Of a stretch of DNA of 64,000 nucleotides, positions 47,645 to 56,901 are shown in pieces. Positions within the stretch are counted from its first letter, which is position 1; every line of letters starts with the position of its first letter. The notes below the pieces were generated by a model that was not told the origin of the DNA, ran no database searches, and saw only the letters and a list, made by a program, of their open reading frames with translations. The position numbers were made by a program, and so were the translations under genes. The stretch comes from Legionella quinlivanii. GTDB lineage: Bacteria; Pseudomonadota; Gammaproteobacteria; Legionellales; Legionellaceae. The stretch spans positions 2,679,501 to 2,743,500 of the forward strand of contig NZ_UGOX01000001.1 of the NCBI RefSeq assembly GCF_900461555.1. The letters run 5' to 3'.

Positions 47645-50221
47645 ATGCAAAATCAGATTCTTATGCCCAAAATGCACGGCCCGCATTTTGAAGGCAGCGA
47701 CACCGAAATATTGCAGTTTGAAGGAACGATGGGGGTATCAGAACTTTATGAGTTTCGTGTCGAGCTTGCATCCAAACGTCTCATTCACGGTAATGAAATT
47801 ATTAATCATCCTGCCAAGATGACTTTTACGACCAAAGCGGGAACCGAGAGCCCTCTGCACGGCCGCGTCAATTACTTCAGTCATACAGACAGTCTCGATG
47901 AATACTATGTATACCAGATGATTATTCAACCCGAAGTGACTCGCCTGCAAAAAACCAGACGGACCCATGTTTATCTCGAAAAAAGAATTGAGGAAATTCT
48001 GTGGCATGTCTTTCAGAGAAATAATATTAATCATGTCCGATTTGATCTTGTAAATTCTCATCCTGTGCGCGAATTCGTATTCCAGTACAATGAACTCGAC
48101 TGGCAGTTTGTGACTCGCTGGATGGAACACGAAGGCCTATTCTATTTTTTTGAGCACACTGCTGATAATGAAGTTCTGGTTATCACCGACAGTAACTCCA
48201 CATTACAACTGAATAAGGACATCAATCGACTATTCTATCACGGCTATACAACGGATAGTGAATTCGACCCCATGGCCAATCTGATTTATGATTTTGAGTT
48301 TTCCACCAGCTCACAACCGGCCGAAGTCAAAGTTAAATCCTACAATTATCAACAATCCTCCAAATCCTACAATTCCACTGCGGTCATTGATCCGCAAGGA
48401 GTTGGAGAAATTGTTTACTGGGCTGAAAACGTTCATAGTCAGGAAGAAAATCAGCGCATCGCCAATCAGATTGCCGAGAGCTTCAAGTGGCAAAAAGAGA
48501 TTTTTAATGGCACCGCCAGTGCGGCATTGATTAATCCCGGCAGTTTTATACAACACCAGCATTTTAAGCTCGGTCATTTAAATAAGCCGATGCTGATCAT
48601 CCACGCCAAATATAGCGGTTCGCAGAAGAAATCGTTTTTTTCCTATCATTCAGTGGCTATTGACGCACCAGAGGATCATTTTTCCTGCGACTACCGTTCA
48701 ATCGATAAGGCAATCCCCTTTCGATCCGTCCTTCAGACCCCGTTGCCGCGTATCAGCGGCGTTCTTCCTGGCTTCGTTGATCATGAGGGAGGCGAAGATA
48801 CCGTTCAAATCAACGACAAAGGACATTACAAGTTTCGCATTGCCATCAGCGATGATGGTCCGGGAAAAGGTTCTCGCTGGGTTCGCAAACTGGAAAGTTA
48901 TATTGGCGACAAATACGCTTTCAGCCTGCCTATGCGCAAGGGAATGGAAGTCGCTATCGGCTTTCATTTTGGTAATCCGGATTTACCCATTCTGTTAGGT
49001 GCTATCGATAATTCGACGCATCGAAACCTGATTGCCAGTGATAATCAGCAATACATGGGGCTGCAAACCAAAGAGAAGAATGTTTTCTTTATCAATGAAC
49101 AGAAAGGAAAAACCCAGGGAATAAAGCTGCGTACTCCTCACAATAATACCACCATAGTTCTGGGAACGGATGATATTTTTCAATCCCAACAGGATATGGG
49201 CTACTATTTGAGTACCCTGAGTCACTCCAACTCCTATATTGGAAAAGATGCCAATATTACTATCAAACAAAGTAAAAACCTCAGTGTTGACAAAGATTAC
49301 ACTCGTTTTGTCAAAGGCAACGCCACAATGGTTTGCCATCAGGACACAAATTATCAGGTCAAAGGCAATGAAACCGTACAGATCAATCAGAGCCAATACA
49401 ACTATATCGATCAGAATCTGATGAACTCCATAGGAAATGCCATGATTACCGAAGTGAATGGTAATTGTGCTTGGCATGTCCTGGGAACCCATATTACCTC
49501 GGTAAAAGGTTTCACCGGTAGTTATCATTTGGGAGCTACCATTAAAAGTTATACTGGCGCCTATATTACAGATACCACAGGAATTGATATTAAATCAGTA
49601 CTGGGAGGGTCCGTTCAGTACCTGGGTCCTTTTTCAGTGCAAGTAACTCAGGGATTCAAATACGTAGACGACTCGGCAATAAGCCTGCATACATCGCCAG
49701 TCATCATTCAGCAGGCCCTTGGCATGATTTTGCTTCAGTCAGGAGGTTCTTCGATTATCATCGATGATGCAGGCATTCAAATTATAGCGCCTACTTTAAC
49801 AATCAGTTGTCCTGCAGTTAATGTGCTCTCAGCTGCTACCAATTTCGCCAGTGCAGAGTTTGGAGTAACAGGCAATGTCACAATCGGCGGTGCACTGGTA
49901 AGTCTTGGGATCCCAAGTCCGGGAGCCGCAGCAGCCAGTGCTGCAGGAGCCGGGGCTGCGACAGCCGTCAGCTCTGCGGCGGCAACAGCCGGAGCAACTG
50001 GGGCTGCAGCAGGTGCAGCTTCCTCTGCTGCCAGTACTACCACAGGAATTATTGGTGCGACCATGGGCGCTATTGCAGGAGGAAAGTTGGTTGTTGGCGC
50101 CACTGTTTTTGCTACGGACGTGATATCGGATCTCGCAGGCAGTTCCCCCCCCTCGGCACCAGCACCCGCATCTGCGCCTACTGAAGTCCCTCCGGCGCCA
50201 GACGATGGAGTGCCCACTTAA
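47645..50221 (+). CDS. tssI: T6SS spike protein VgrG (TssI) with Ala-rich C-terminal extension
   Basis: 858-aa spike. The gp27-like part contains KMHGPHFEGSDTEILQFEGT and YQMIIQPEVTRL. The gp5 OB-fold contains VQINDKGHYKFRI and GDKYAFSLPMRKGMEVAIGF. The beta-helix needle follows (VKGNATMVCHQDTNYQVKGN). After the needle comes a ~115-residue Ala/Gly/Ser-rich tail with a hydrophobic stretch (GGKLVVGATVFATDVI) and a Pro-rich end. ATG 47645 has GGAG 7 nt upstream and is preferred over ATG 47633. Divergent from the rest of the T6SS operon and under its own promoter. Confidence 0.94.
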   Translation: MQNQILMPKMHGPHFEGSDTEILQFEGTMGVSELYEFRVELASKRLIHGNEIINHPAKMTFTTKAGTESPLHGRVNYFSHTDSLDEYYVYQMIIQPEVTRLQKTRRTHVYLEKRIEEILWHVFQRNNINHVRFDLVNSHPVREFVFQYNELDWQFVTRWMEHEGLFYFFEHTADNEVLVITDSNSTLQLNKDINRLFYHGYTTDSEFDPMANLIYDFEFSTSSQPAEVKVKSYNYQQSSKSYNSTAVIDPQGVGEIVYWAENVHSQEENQRIANQIAESFKWQKEIFNGTASAALINPGSFIQHQHFKLGHLNKPMLIIHAKYSGSQKKSFFSYHSVAIDAPEDHFSCDYRSIDKAIPFRSVLQTPLPRISGVLPGFVDHEGGEDTVQINDKGHYKFRIAISDDGPGKGSRWVRKLESYIGDKYAFSLPMRKGMEVAIGFHFGNPDLPILLGAIDNSTHRNLIASDNQQYMGLQTKEKNVFFINEQKGKTQGIKLRTPHNNTTIVLGTDDIFQSQQDMGYYLSTLSHSNSYIGKDANITIKQSKNLSVDKDYTRFVKGNATMVCHQDTNYQVKGNETVQINQSQYNYIDQNLMNSIGNAMITEVNGNCAWHVLGTHITSVKGFTGSYHLGATIKSYTGAYITDTTGIDIKSVLGGSVQYLGPFSVQVTQGFKYVDDSAISLHTSPVIIQQALGMILLQSGGSSIIIDDAGIQIIAPTLTISCPAVNVLSAATNFASAEFGVTGNVTIGGALVSLGIPSPGAAAASAAGAGAATAVSSAAATAGATGAAAGAASSAASTTTGIIGATMGAIAGGKLVVGATVFATDVISDLAGSSPPSAPAPASAPTEVPPAPDDGVPT

Positions 50222-50262
50222 CTGGCAATTTATCCTCTGGAAAACAGAGGATTAGCTTTATA

Positions 50263-52272
50263 CTATCCAAAACTAAAAGAAGAGAACCATCCCGAAGGTT
50301 TTGCCGTATCTTCAAGCAAATGAATCTGCTTTATATTACTAATGCGAAAATCTTGATCCCACCGTTCTTTATCCCAATCCAGCCAGTCAAGAACTTCGAA
50401 TCCCAAATCTTTAAGCTTTTTAATACCCCTATCCCTGTAAGTTTCCTGCTTAACAACCAACCTTTCGTAATAGCGTAAATTATAAAAAGGATTAAGCGGT
50501 ACGGTATCCACTGCTTTTCTAAAATATTGCAGATTATTTTCATTTAAATCAAAAAAGTAATTGATATCACCCAAAAGAAAATAGGCTTTTCCCAGTATTA
50601 ATTTCTGTTCCCGCTCCTTTGCTCCCTCTAATAAAGTCACTATTTCCTTTAAGGACTCCAGGATCCGTTTAAAATTTTTTGTATGCTCTGCAAGGTGTTC
50701 TTTCCGAACATCCAAATTCGCCGAGTAGGTTGCCGGCACGCGAATTAGCTCACAAAAATAATCAACTTTTCTCATCAGGGCTTTAACCAGGGCCTTTTGA
50801 TGATATTGCTTTTCAATGCTATCCGTCGGCTGACAGGATTTGAGCAGTTTAATCGCATAGAGAATATGGGCAATTTTGCATTTTGAAATATCAGTGTTTT
50901 CAGCCTCATCCGCATCGATGAGAATTTGAGCATAGAATCGTTTTGAACTGGAATAATGCTCGTTTCGGTCATTGCATGGACTGAGTTCATAAGCCTGTCT
51001 GCTGGCAGTCAGGGCTTGCGAATAATGGGAAGCGGCCTTTTCCCAGTCGGCAGTTCCTCTAAAATCCCGACCGATTTTTAATTTCTTTTCCGACTCCTGA
51101 TGAAAATAGACTGAAGCCTGTGAGCAACAGGTTTTATCGAAATCACGCTTTTCGGATGTTCCCTGATATAGGGTATAAGCCTCTTCAAATTCTTCATTAG
51201 CCACCAGCACACGAAACACCATTGCCGGCTCTCTTTTCTCTAACCCCGGATCAAGCCTCATGGCCATACGGATGTTTTCAATATTTTTTGAATCCCTAAG
51301 ATAATGTTTAGTCAATTCGATTGCCAAAGGACTGCTTTTTTCAACGATACCCAGGTGTTGAGCAGCATTAAAGTGTTTAATTAAATAAGCACAAGCCTTT
51401 GTGAGATCTTTCAATTGTAGAATCAGATTAGAAGCACTTGAAACGTCTTTCTTCTCAAGAAAATAGTCAATATAAATTTCTATATCCTGCAAGTATATTA
51501 GAGAGTCATAATATAAAGCACGTCCCAGATTTCTCTGCGTTTTAACCTGTGGATTCTCTATGAACAAATTAATTGGAGAAAAACCATAAAACATGCTTTT
51601 CTTATCTTCTTTCGCTTTCGCCAGATAATAATTTGCTACGGCCCTGGCATAATGACTGCCATTTAAAAAAGAGTAGCGCTGATAAAGATCAGGCTCAAGG
51701 TTCTCTCTTGTTTGAGTAATAAGATGACTATCCTGAGGGTCAAGGCAGGGAATTAAATCCCATAAACTTAAAGCAGCAAAACTGCTTCCATAGTAAGATG
51801 GCGGCGATATTCCCCTTCCAGATCCGAATTGCGGAAAACAAGAGGACTGATTTCGATAGTAATTGAGCAAATTTCTCTGTAATTCGGCAGAAATTTCAGA
51901 GCTGTAATTTTGGTTAACCAGCTGTTGAAAACGCTGAGGCAAAGGGTGTTTCAGTATTGTTTCGCGAGTTCTATACCCTTTTAAATAGCCATAATAAGCA
52001 AACTTACGCAGTGACAGTTGCACCAGATGTTCATCGCAATGATTAGTAAATCCAAACCAGCCCTTCAACGACTCAAAATAGTAACGCCATCGTCCCGCAG
52101 AACGTAGTTTATAACCCTCTGTATAGATGTAATCTGCTCTTGCTAATTGCTGCCACTTGCTTTCAAATTGATTCTGATTGCATTCATAAAGAATGAGATC
52201 AGGATAGTAACCCATCACACTGCGATACGCTTTGGGGATCCGGCCCATCGCAATCTTATTGATAATGCTCAC
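50263..52272 (-). CDS. 669-aa helical orphan protein, convergent with vgrG
   Basis: No recognised family. It is almost wholly alpha-helical and soluble, with TPR-like helical pairs in the second half (WEKAASHYSQALTASRQAYE; KLILGKAYFLLGDINYFF). No signal peptide or membrane segment. The tail LLEDTAKPSGWFSSFSFG has a small hydrophobic C-terminus after acidic residues, as in Dot/Icm substrates. Position beside vgrG makes it a candidate T6SS effector, adaptor or immunity partner, but it is transcribed toward vgrG. Confidence is high that it is a gene, low for function. Confidence 0.65.
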   Translation of the reverse strand: MSIINKIAMGRIPKAYRSVMGYYPDLILYECNQNQFESKWQQLARADYIYTEGYKLRSAGRWRYYFESLKGWFGFTNHCDEHLVQLSLRKFAYYGYLKGYRTRETILKHPLPQRFQQLVNQNYSSEISAELQRNLLNYYRNQSSCFPQFGSGRGISPPSYYGSSFAALSLWDLIPCLDPQDSHLITQTRENLEPDLYQRYSFLNGSHYARAVANYYLAKAKEDKKSMFYGFSPINLFIENPQVKTQRNLGRALYYDSLIYLQDIEIYIDYFLEKKDVSSASNLILQLKDLTKACAYLIKHFNAAQHLGIVEKSSPLAIELTKHYLRDSKNIENIRMAMRLDPGLEKREPAMVFRVLVANEEFEEAYTLYQGTSEKRDFDKTCCSQASVYFHQESEKKLKIGRDFRGTADWEKAASHYSQALTASRQAYELSPCNDRNEHYSSSKRFYAQILIDADEAENTDISKCKIAHILYAIKLLKSCQPTDSIEKQYHQKALVKALMRKVDYFCELIRVPATYSANLDVRKEHLAEHTKNFKRILESLKEIVTLLEGAKEREQKLILGKAYFLLGDINYFFDLNENNLQYFRKAVDTVPLNPFYNLRYYERLVVKQETYRDRGIKKLKDLGFEVLDWLDWDKERWDQDFRISNIKQIHLLEDTAKPSGWFSSFSFG

Positions 52273-52336
52273 CGACTACCCAATAAATAAATCTATCAAT
52301 GAGCGCAATAATATAACATTTTTAATATTAGATGAA

Positions 52337-52519
52337 CTATTTCTGTCTGAGATCATCGCCAACAGCAGCCTGAACTGAATGCACATGTTCCTCATCTTTT
52401 ATATTTTTGCTGCTTTCCTGGCCAACCCTGGACATTTCCCTGCGGGTGGTTTCCGTCGTTGTGCAGGCAAAAATTGAAAACCAGAACGCAATAATCATTG
52501 TAGATATCAATGTTTTCAT
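52337..52519 (-). CDS. Small lipoprotein (60 aa)
   Basis: Signal peptide with lipobox SIFAC (Cys19) followed by a Thr-rich, then charged 40-residue tail. Start MKTLIST has GGAGCAG upstream. Function unknown; small lipoproteins of this type are often lysis, entericidin-like or envelope-stress proteins. Confidence 0.65.
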   Translation of the reverse strand: MKTLISTMIIAFWFSIFACTTTETTRREMSRVGQESSKNIKDEEHVHSVQAAVGDDLRQK

Positions 52520-52652
52520 TATCTGCTCCTTCCTGGAAGAGATAAAACGACTGAGTCCAATTACTGCTATGGCTTCTGTCTATCCTATAATTAAAGAAAA
52601 CTATTTAAAGATAGACGACGCTTTGGAAATTAACAAGGGAAGGAATTTTGCC

Positions 52653-52811
52653 ATGAATCAACCTAAAGACTCTCCCGATAAAAGCAGCGAAACTGAAGAA
52701 CCGACCGCGGTCGAGTCAGCCGATGACAAAAAACTGGATACCGAACAGGACGAAGGACGTCTTGATAACAAAGAGCGAGATCCCAGAACCGGAGATTTTC
52801 GCAGCTCATGA
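52653..52811 (+). CDS. Small acidic hydrophilic protein (52 aa)
   Basis: Disordered, Asp/Glu/Ser/Lys-rich peptide (NQPKDSPDKSSETEEPTAVE). ATG 52653 has AAGGAA about 9 nt upstream. The frame continues open to 52407, but the upstream part lacks a good start and overlaps the lipoprotein gene on the other strand. It may be a stress-related intrinsically disordered protein; weakly supported. Confidence 0.5.
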   Translation: MNQPKDSPDKSSETEEPTAVESADDKKLDTEQDEGRLDNKERDPRTGDFRSS

Positions 52812-52814
52812 CGC

Positions 52815-53369
52815 CTATTTTCTTGAAACAAAAGGATTGTCCTTGATGTAAAAGCGTAGTAATTCGTTTGCCCACTCCTTAGCGTAATTAACGCCAATTC
52901 TTGGTGTTTTAACAATCGAAAATGGGGTCTGACCAGGCTCATCCTGTAGAAGATAAAAGTGATCGCTTAAGAGATCCTGTCCATAATGCTCTTTAGTGAT
53001 CCCCATTGCTTTTGATAACAAGCCAGGACCTTGAGTACGCTCTGAGATATTTTGGATGGGCTCGAGTGCTCGTAACAAAACGCCACAGCCCTTCCCCTCC
53101 GTTTCAGTTACAATATTGGTGCAGTAATGCATCCCATAAATCAGATATACATAGGCATGGCCTGCGGGTCCAAACATAACACGTGTTCTTGGAGTAAGGC
53201 CTTTTGAAGAGTGCGCGGCGAGATCATGCTGTCCCAAATAAGCCTCTACTTCAACAATACGTCCTATTTTCTGTTCATTGCCAATGTGACGAACCAGATA
53301 TTTTCCTAATAAATCCTGGGCCACAATAGTCGTATCCCGGGCGTAAAATTCGCGTTCAATTTTTTTCAT
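52815..53369 (-). CDS. 3-methyladenine DNA glycosylase (AAG/Mpg family)
   Basis: Excises alkylated purines in base-excision repair. The AAG family motifs are present: FYARDTTIVAQDLLGKYLVR, GRIVEVEAYLGQHDLAAHS (catalytic Glu region), and RTRVMFGPAGHAYVYLIYGMHYC. GVLLRALEP and QGPGLLSKAMGI follow. Start at ATG 53369 (MKKIEREFY, 184 aa) rather than 53378. Confidence 0.93.
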   Translation of the reverse strand: MKKIEREFYARDTTIVAQDLLGKYLVRHIGNEQKIGRIVEVEAYLGQHDLAAHSSKGLTPRTRVMFGPAGHAYVYLIYGMHYCTNIVTETEGKGCGVLLRALEPIQNISERTQGPGLLSKAMGITKEHYGQDLLSDHFYLLQDEPGQTPFSIVKTPRIGVNYAKEWANELLRFYIKDNPFVSRK

Positions 53370-53436
53370 ATAAGACAAATACCGAAAATTCTATTAGTAT
53401 GTTAATTCCAATTACAGTCATAGACAGGGAGCTGTT

Positions 53437-53916
53437 ATGAGTTCTAGCGTTAATTATAAACCAAATGATTACAATCACATCACCCCTTATCTCATTGCCA
53501 ACGAGGCGCGTAAAGCCTTGGAATTCTATAAAAAAGTCCTTGGCGCAGAGGTTGTCATGTGTATGGAGGGTCCTGATAACCGCATTATGCACTCTGAGCT
53601 TCGTATCGGTGATTCCAAATTTATGCTTGCTGACGAATGCGAAGAAGCCCATTCCAAAAGCCCGGCAAGTTATGGCGGCTCGCCAGTCGGCTTATACGTC
53701 TATGTCCCAAACGTGGATGAAGTGGCTAAACTCGCAGAAAAAGAAGGGGCCACGATTACTCGTCCTTTAGAAAATCAGTTCTATGGGGATCGTACCTGCA
53801 CTTTCACTGATCCTTTCGGGCACATCTGGTCCATTGGCACTCATATCGAGGACGTTTCAGAAGAAGAAACTCAGCGGCGAATGGAAAAAATGATGAAAGA
53901 ACAGGGCAAAAAATAA
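53437..53916 (+). CDS. VOC-superfamily protein (PhnB-like)
   Basis: 159-aa glyoxalase/bleomycin-resistance-fold protein of the PhnB-like group. ITPYLIANEARKALEFYKKVLGAE gives the first beta-alpha-beta module, and DRTCTFTDPFGHIWSIGTH the second. It has a His in GHIW and a Glu-rich C-terminal helix. The substrate is unknown. ATG 53437 has GGGAGC upstream. Divergent from the glycosylase gene. Confidence 0.88.
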   Translation: MSSSVNYKPNDYNHITPYLIANEARKALEFYKKVLGAEVVMCMEGPDNRIMHSELRIGDSKFMLADECEEAHSKSPASYGGSPVGLYVYVPNVDEVAKLAEKEGATITRPLENQFYGDRTCTFTDPFGHIWSIGTHIEDVSEEETQRRMEKMMKEQGKK

Positions 53917-53950
53917 ATATTCCTGCCAGCAGCACTGCCTTAAGACTTTA

Positions 53951-54100
53951 CCTACGTCCCTCGTAAGCGCCTACGTACCCCGCTTTATGCGGGGTATCCA
54001 TAACAATGGTAGTGAGTTTTAAAATGCTTTTGCCAATCAGACGCATTGCCTGGATACCCCGCATAAACCGGGGTACGTAAGCTCTTAGGGGGACGTAGGA
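53951..54100. repeat. Dispersed palindromic element, copy 4 (mixed arms)
   Basis: Starts with a broken type 2 arm (CCTACGTCCCTCG) immediately followed by a type 1 arm (CTACGTACCCCGCTTTATGC). It then has the same ~50-bp core as copy 1 and ends with another type 1 arm. The gap 53917-54192 contains this element and no gene. Confidence 0.8.
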
Positions 54101-54192
54101 GTAGGAGTTAAAGCCTTATGAAGTGACAAGAGCCCAACCTATGCAATTACATAGTTTCCTTAACTTAATGGCAGCACCTGCAGTAATCACTT

Positions 54193-56712
54193 CTAACAGC
54201 AACTCATTCCCTTCGCAGCAGCCGCGCTGATTTTCTCTTCCGGCTGTTTGCCTTTGCATGAATGAAATCTGAGGCTTCCGCTTTCTGGTTCGACCAACTC
54301 TTCCAACCCCAAATCATTGGGTTTAAATACTTGCTGCAAATCAACATAGGAATCGCGGCCATTCTGATTCTCAAACTGCGCATCGCAAGACTCCAAATGC
54401 GGTATCGGCTGTTTTTTGAAACGCCAAAGATTACAGAAAACCAAACCCATCTGCAAAATCATCAGGCTGGCTCCTATTCCAGGATTGAGAACAAAACCTG
54501 CAGCAATCAATAGAGTGCTGGCAAGCAACACCGCAAACAGATTATAACCCAGAGTAAAATACAGATTCTGCGTTATATTACTCATCGTTTGCCGAGCGAC
54601 AGTAAAAATAGTTGCAATGGGTAAAAGCGAACCGCTTTGGATAATAGCGCCCGCTTTTTTCAAAGTCAGCACATGAGAGGATTGCGATTGCACACCCACG
54701 CCAAAATCAGCATCAGTTACCGCTACTGAATCATTCGCCGCATCACCCACCATTGCCACGACATAGCCCAGGTCCTTTAACTCTCTGATTAACTGAGATT
54801 TAGAATGGTCCTGATCCTTTCCGGCTAAGGCAACTCTGCCTGCCCTGATATTGGAAGATGGAATCTTAAGACGTTTACCGTAACGGTTTGCAGTTTCTTC
54901 ACAGGCACCAGTGCTTATGAATACTTCGATACCATTGGCTCTCATAATTTCCAGAGTGCGGAATGCATCTTCTCTCAAAGGGTCGACCAGTTTAAAATAA
55001 ACCTGCAGCTTTCCGTTAATGGCGACATAGGCTACAGAATCCGCATCATCGAGAACACTCGAATCAATATCGATAGCAATCTGATGTTTTCGCATAAAAT
55101 CTTCATTACCAATACAGATCTCAAAGCCGTCAATGAGCCCGCTGACTCCTGAGTGATCCTTGTTATTAAAATCTTCAATCTGCAAAGACTTATACTCGTC
55201 TCCAAAAGCCGCTGTGTGCTCAAACAAGGCTTCACCTATAAAATGCTTCGCCTTTTTTTCCAGGGCAGCAATGTAAGTAAATATGCGTTTCTGATTTAGA
55301 ACAGGATCTAAAAACTGTACTTTTTCTACTACAGGAATGCCGGTGGTTAAAGTGCCATGAAGATCAAAAACGACCGCAGTGACTTTTGCGGCGGTTTCGA
55401 GGGCCTCGGGGCTGCTGAACTGAACCCCATGTTGGGCTGCTTTATGGATTCCAATTTTCATGGCCGTGGGTACGACTAAACCCAGGATGCAGGGGCAAGC
55501 TGAAACTAGCACTGAAACTGCGCATTGAATAGCAAAAACCGGAGGAAAAAAAAGACCAATAATAAGACCGGTCACTGCTGCAATGGCAAACACTGAGGGT
55601 ATGAAATACTGCATAAGTCTGTCGGTTGTATGCTGAATAGGTGCTTTTGAAATCTCTGCAATCTTTAAAGCATGATCCATATGTGCCAGATGCGATTCAG
55701 CTTTTGTATGACTGACCCGCATCATTAAGGGAGCAGAGTATTCTGTCAGACGCAATCCTGAAAGTAACTCCGTTCCCTGTTTGAGTTTCTTAGGCACGGG
55801 ATAGCCGTTGATTTCGTTTGTATAAAATTCGCAGCCTTCGGTCAGGCAGATTCCATTCACAGGGATTATCTCTCCTGGAAAAATACAAAGGATCTCCCCC
55901 TTCTCAATCTCTTCCAGGGGTTTATCTGTCAATTGCTCATTTTCATAGACTTGAACAAACTCAGGCAGATCCTCTTCAAAGGCTTGCGCAGTAATCAACT
56001 GTCTGGTCAGGGAGTTTTTAATCGCCTGGCCAATATGGCGGAATCCAAGAATCAATAAAGCCGCTTCAAACATCATTGAAAACCAGGGAACAAAAAATGA
56101 GGCCAGGGAAACCACTAAAACCACCAGAGTACTTATTGCAAATAAAGTATCCATACTCAATTTTTTTGATTTGAAAATATCCAGATAAGCCTGTTTGAAT
56201 GTAGAAAATCCTATCAGAAATGTCAGTAAACTGCTGATTCCCCCTATTGCCATCATGGCTGCCAAAGGGAGTCCGCCTGAAAACATACATAGAATCATCA
56301 GTGCAAATCCGGCAGTAACCCCCACACCGCCCTGAAACCAGTGTGAAAGTAGGCCATTCTTTAACTGCATCCAGAACGTGCTCTGACCTTCTTCCTCGAT
56401 ATTTGATTCCGGTGAAGGCAATGAGGGGTTCGCGGCCGTTCCGGTTTTGGGTAATGTTTGAAAACTAAGAGAATAACTTTCCATAAACCTGCAGTTAACA
56501 CACATTTCCTCATCTAGAAAACCGCAAATCTTGCCGCTCAATTCGACATCTGCTTCATTATGCTCCCAGACAATCACTTTAAGCGTTTTACTTGCCGGAT
56601 CGGCATAATATTCATAACTGGGGTTAAAATCCGCTTTAAGGCGGTTTTCGATTGGCTTGGTGCAGGCACTACAGGTTACATCAGGAATTGAAAATTGATA
56701 AATAATGGTCAT
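54193..56712 (-). CDS. Copper-type P1B ATPase-like protein with altered catalytic motifs
   Basis: 839-aa heavy-metal ATPase by architecture. An N-terminal HMA-like domain has CSAC (residues 11-14 region), followed by membrane segments, the CPC metal-binding motif of Cu-pumps (Cys406, Cys408) and a large catalytic loop. The catalytic signatures deviate: DKTGT is DLHGT (Asp450 kept), the TGE of the actuator domain is NGY (302-304), the HP of the nucleotide domain is HF (490-491), and GDGxND is GDAAND (656-661). The C-terminus ends in CC after a Lys/Glu-rich tail. It may be an inefficient pump, a sensor or a decaying paralogue. ATG 56712 follows AAAGGGCAA. Confidence 0.85.
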   Translation of the reverse strand: MTIIYQFSIPDVTCSACTKPIENRLKADFNPSYEYYADPASKTLKVIVWEHNEADVELSGKICGFLDEEMCVNCRFMESYSLSFQTLPKTGTAANPSLPSPESNIEEEGQSTFWMQLKNGLLSHWFQGGVGVTAGFALMILCMFSGGLPLAAMMAIGGISSLLTFLIGFSTFKQAYLDIFKSKKLSMDTLFAISTLVVLVVSLASFFVPWFSMMFEAALLILGFRHIGQAIKNSLTRQLITAQAFEEDLPEFVQVYENEQLTDKPLEEIEKGEILCIFPGEIIPVNGICLTEGCEFYTNEINGYPVPKKLKQGTELLSGLRLTEYSAPLMMRVSHTKAESHLAHMDHALKIAEISKAPIQHTTDRLMQYFIPSVFAIAAVTGLIIGLFFPPVFAIQCAVSVLVSACPCILGLVVPTAMKIGIHKAAQHGVQFSSPEALETAAKVTAVVFDLHGTLTTGIPVVEKVQFLDPVLNQKRIFTYIAALEKKAKHFIGEALFEHTAAFGDEYKSLQIEDFNNKDHSGVSGLIDGFEICIGNEDFMRKHQIAIDIDSSVLDDADSVAYVAINGKLQVYFKLVDPLREDAFRTLEIMRANGIEVFISTGACEETANRYGKRLKIPSSNIRAGRVALAGKDQDHSKSQLIRELKDLGYVVAMVGDAANDSVAVTDADFGVGVQSQSSHVLTLKKAGAIIQSGSLLPIATIFTVARQTMSNITQNLYFTLGYNLFAVLLASTLLIAAGFVLNPGIGASLMILQMGLVFCNLWRFKKQPIPHLESCDAQFENQNGRDSYVDLQQVFKPNDLGLEELVEPESGSLRFHSCKGKQPEEKISAAAAKGMSCC

Positions 56713-56772
56713 GAATTGCCCTTTGTAGATAGGTATCTACACATCTCTGAAAACAGAGTCTGCTTTTATCTT

Positions 56773-56894
56773 CTACGTCCCTCGGCTTGTCCGAGGGATC
56801 CAGGAATCTCATGCCAGGATTGGATCTCTGGATCCCTCGGACAAGCCGAGGGACGTAGGGAGTAGTGGTTAAGGCCTAAAGGCAGCGCCATTAG
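56773..56894. repeat. Dispersed palindromic element, copy 5
   Basis: Type 2 arms on both sides around a 32-bp core (56800-56831). The right end GGCAGCGCCATTAG is identical to copy 2, but the left 14-bp terminus is not found, so this copy is truncated. The core is in opposite orientation to copy 2. Confidence 0.85.
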
Positions 56895-56901
56895 TTTTAA
56901 C

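Noticed and set aside
49777-50217. 146-aa Ala-rich ORF antisense to the vgrG 3' end
   Set aside because: Shadow of the GC-rich Ala/Gly tail of VgrG; low complexity, no start signal.
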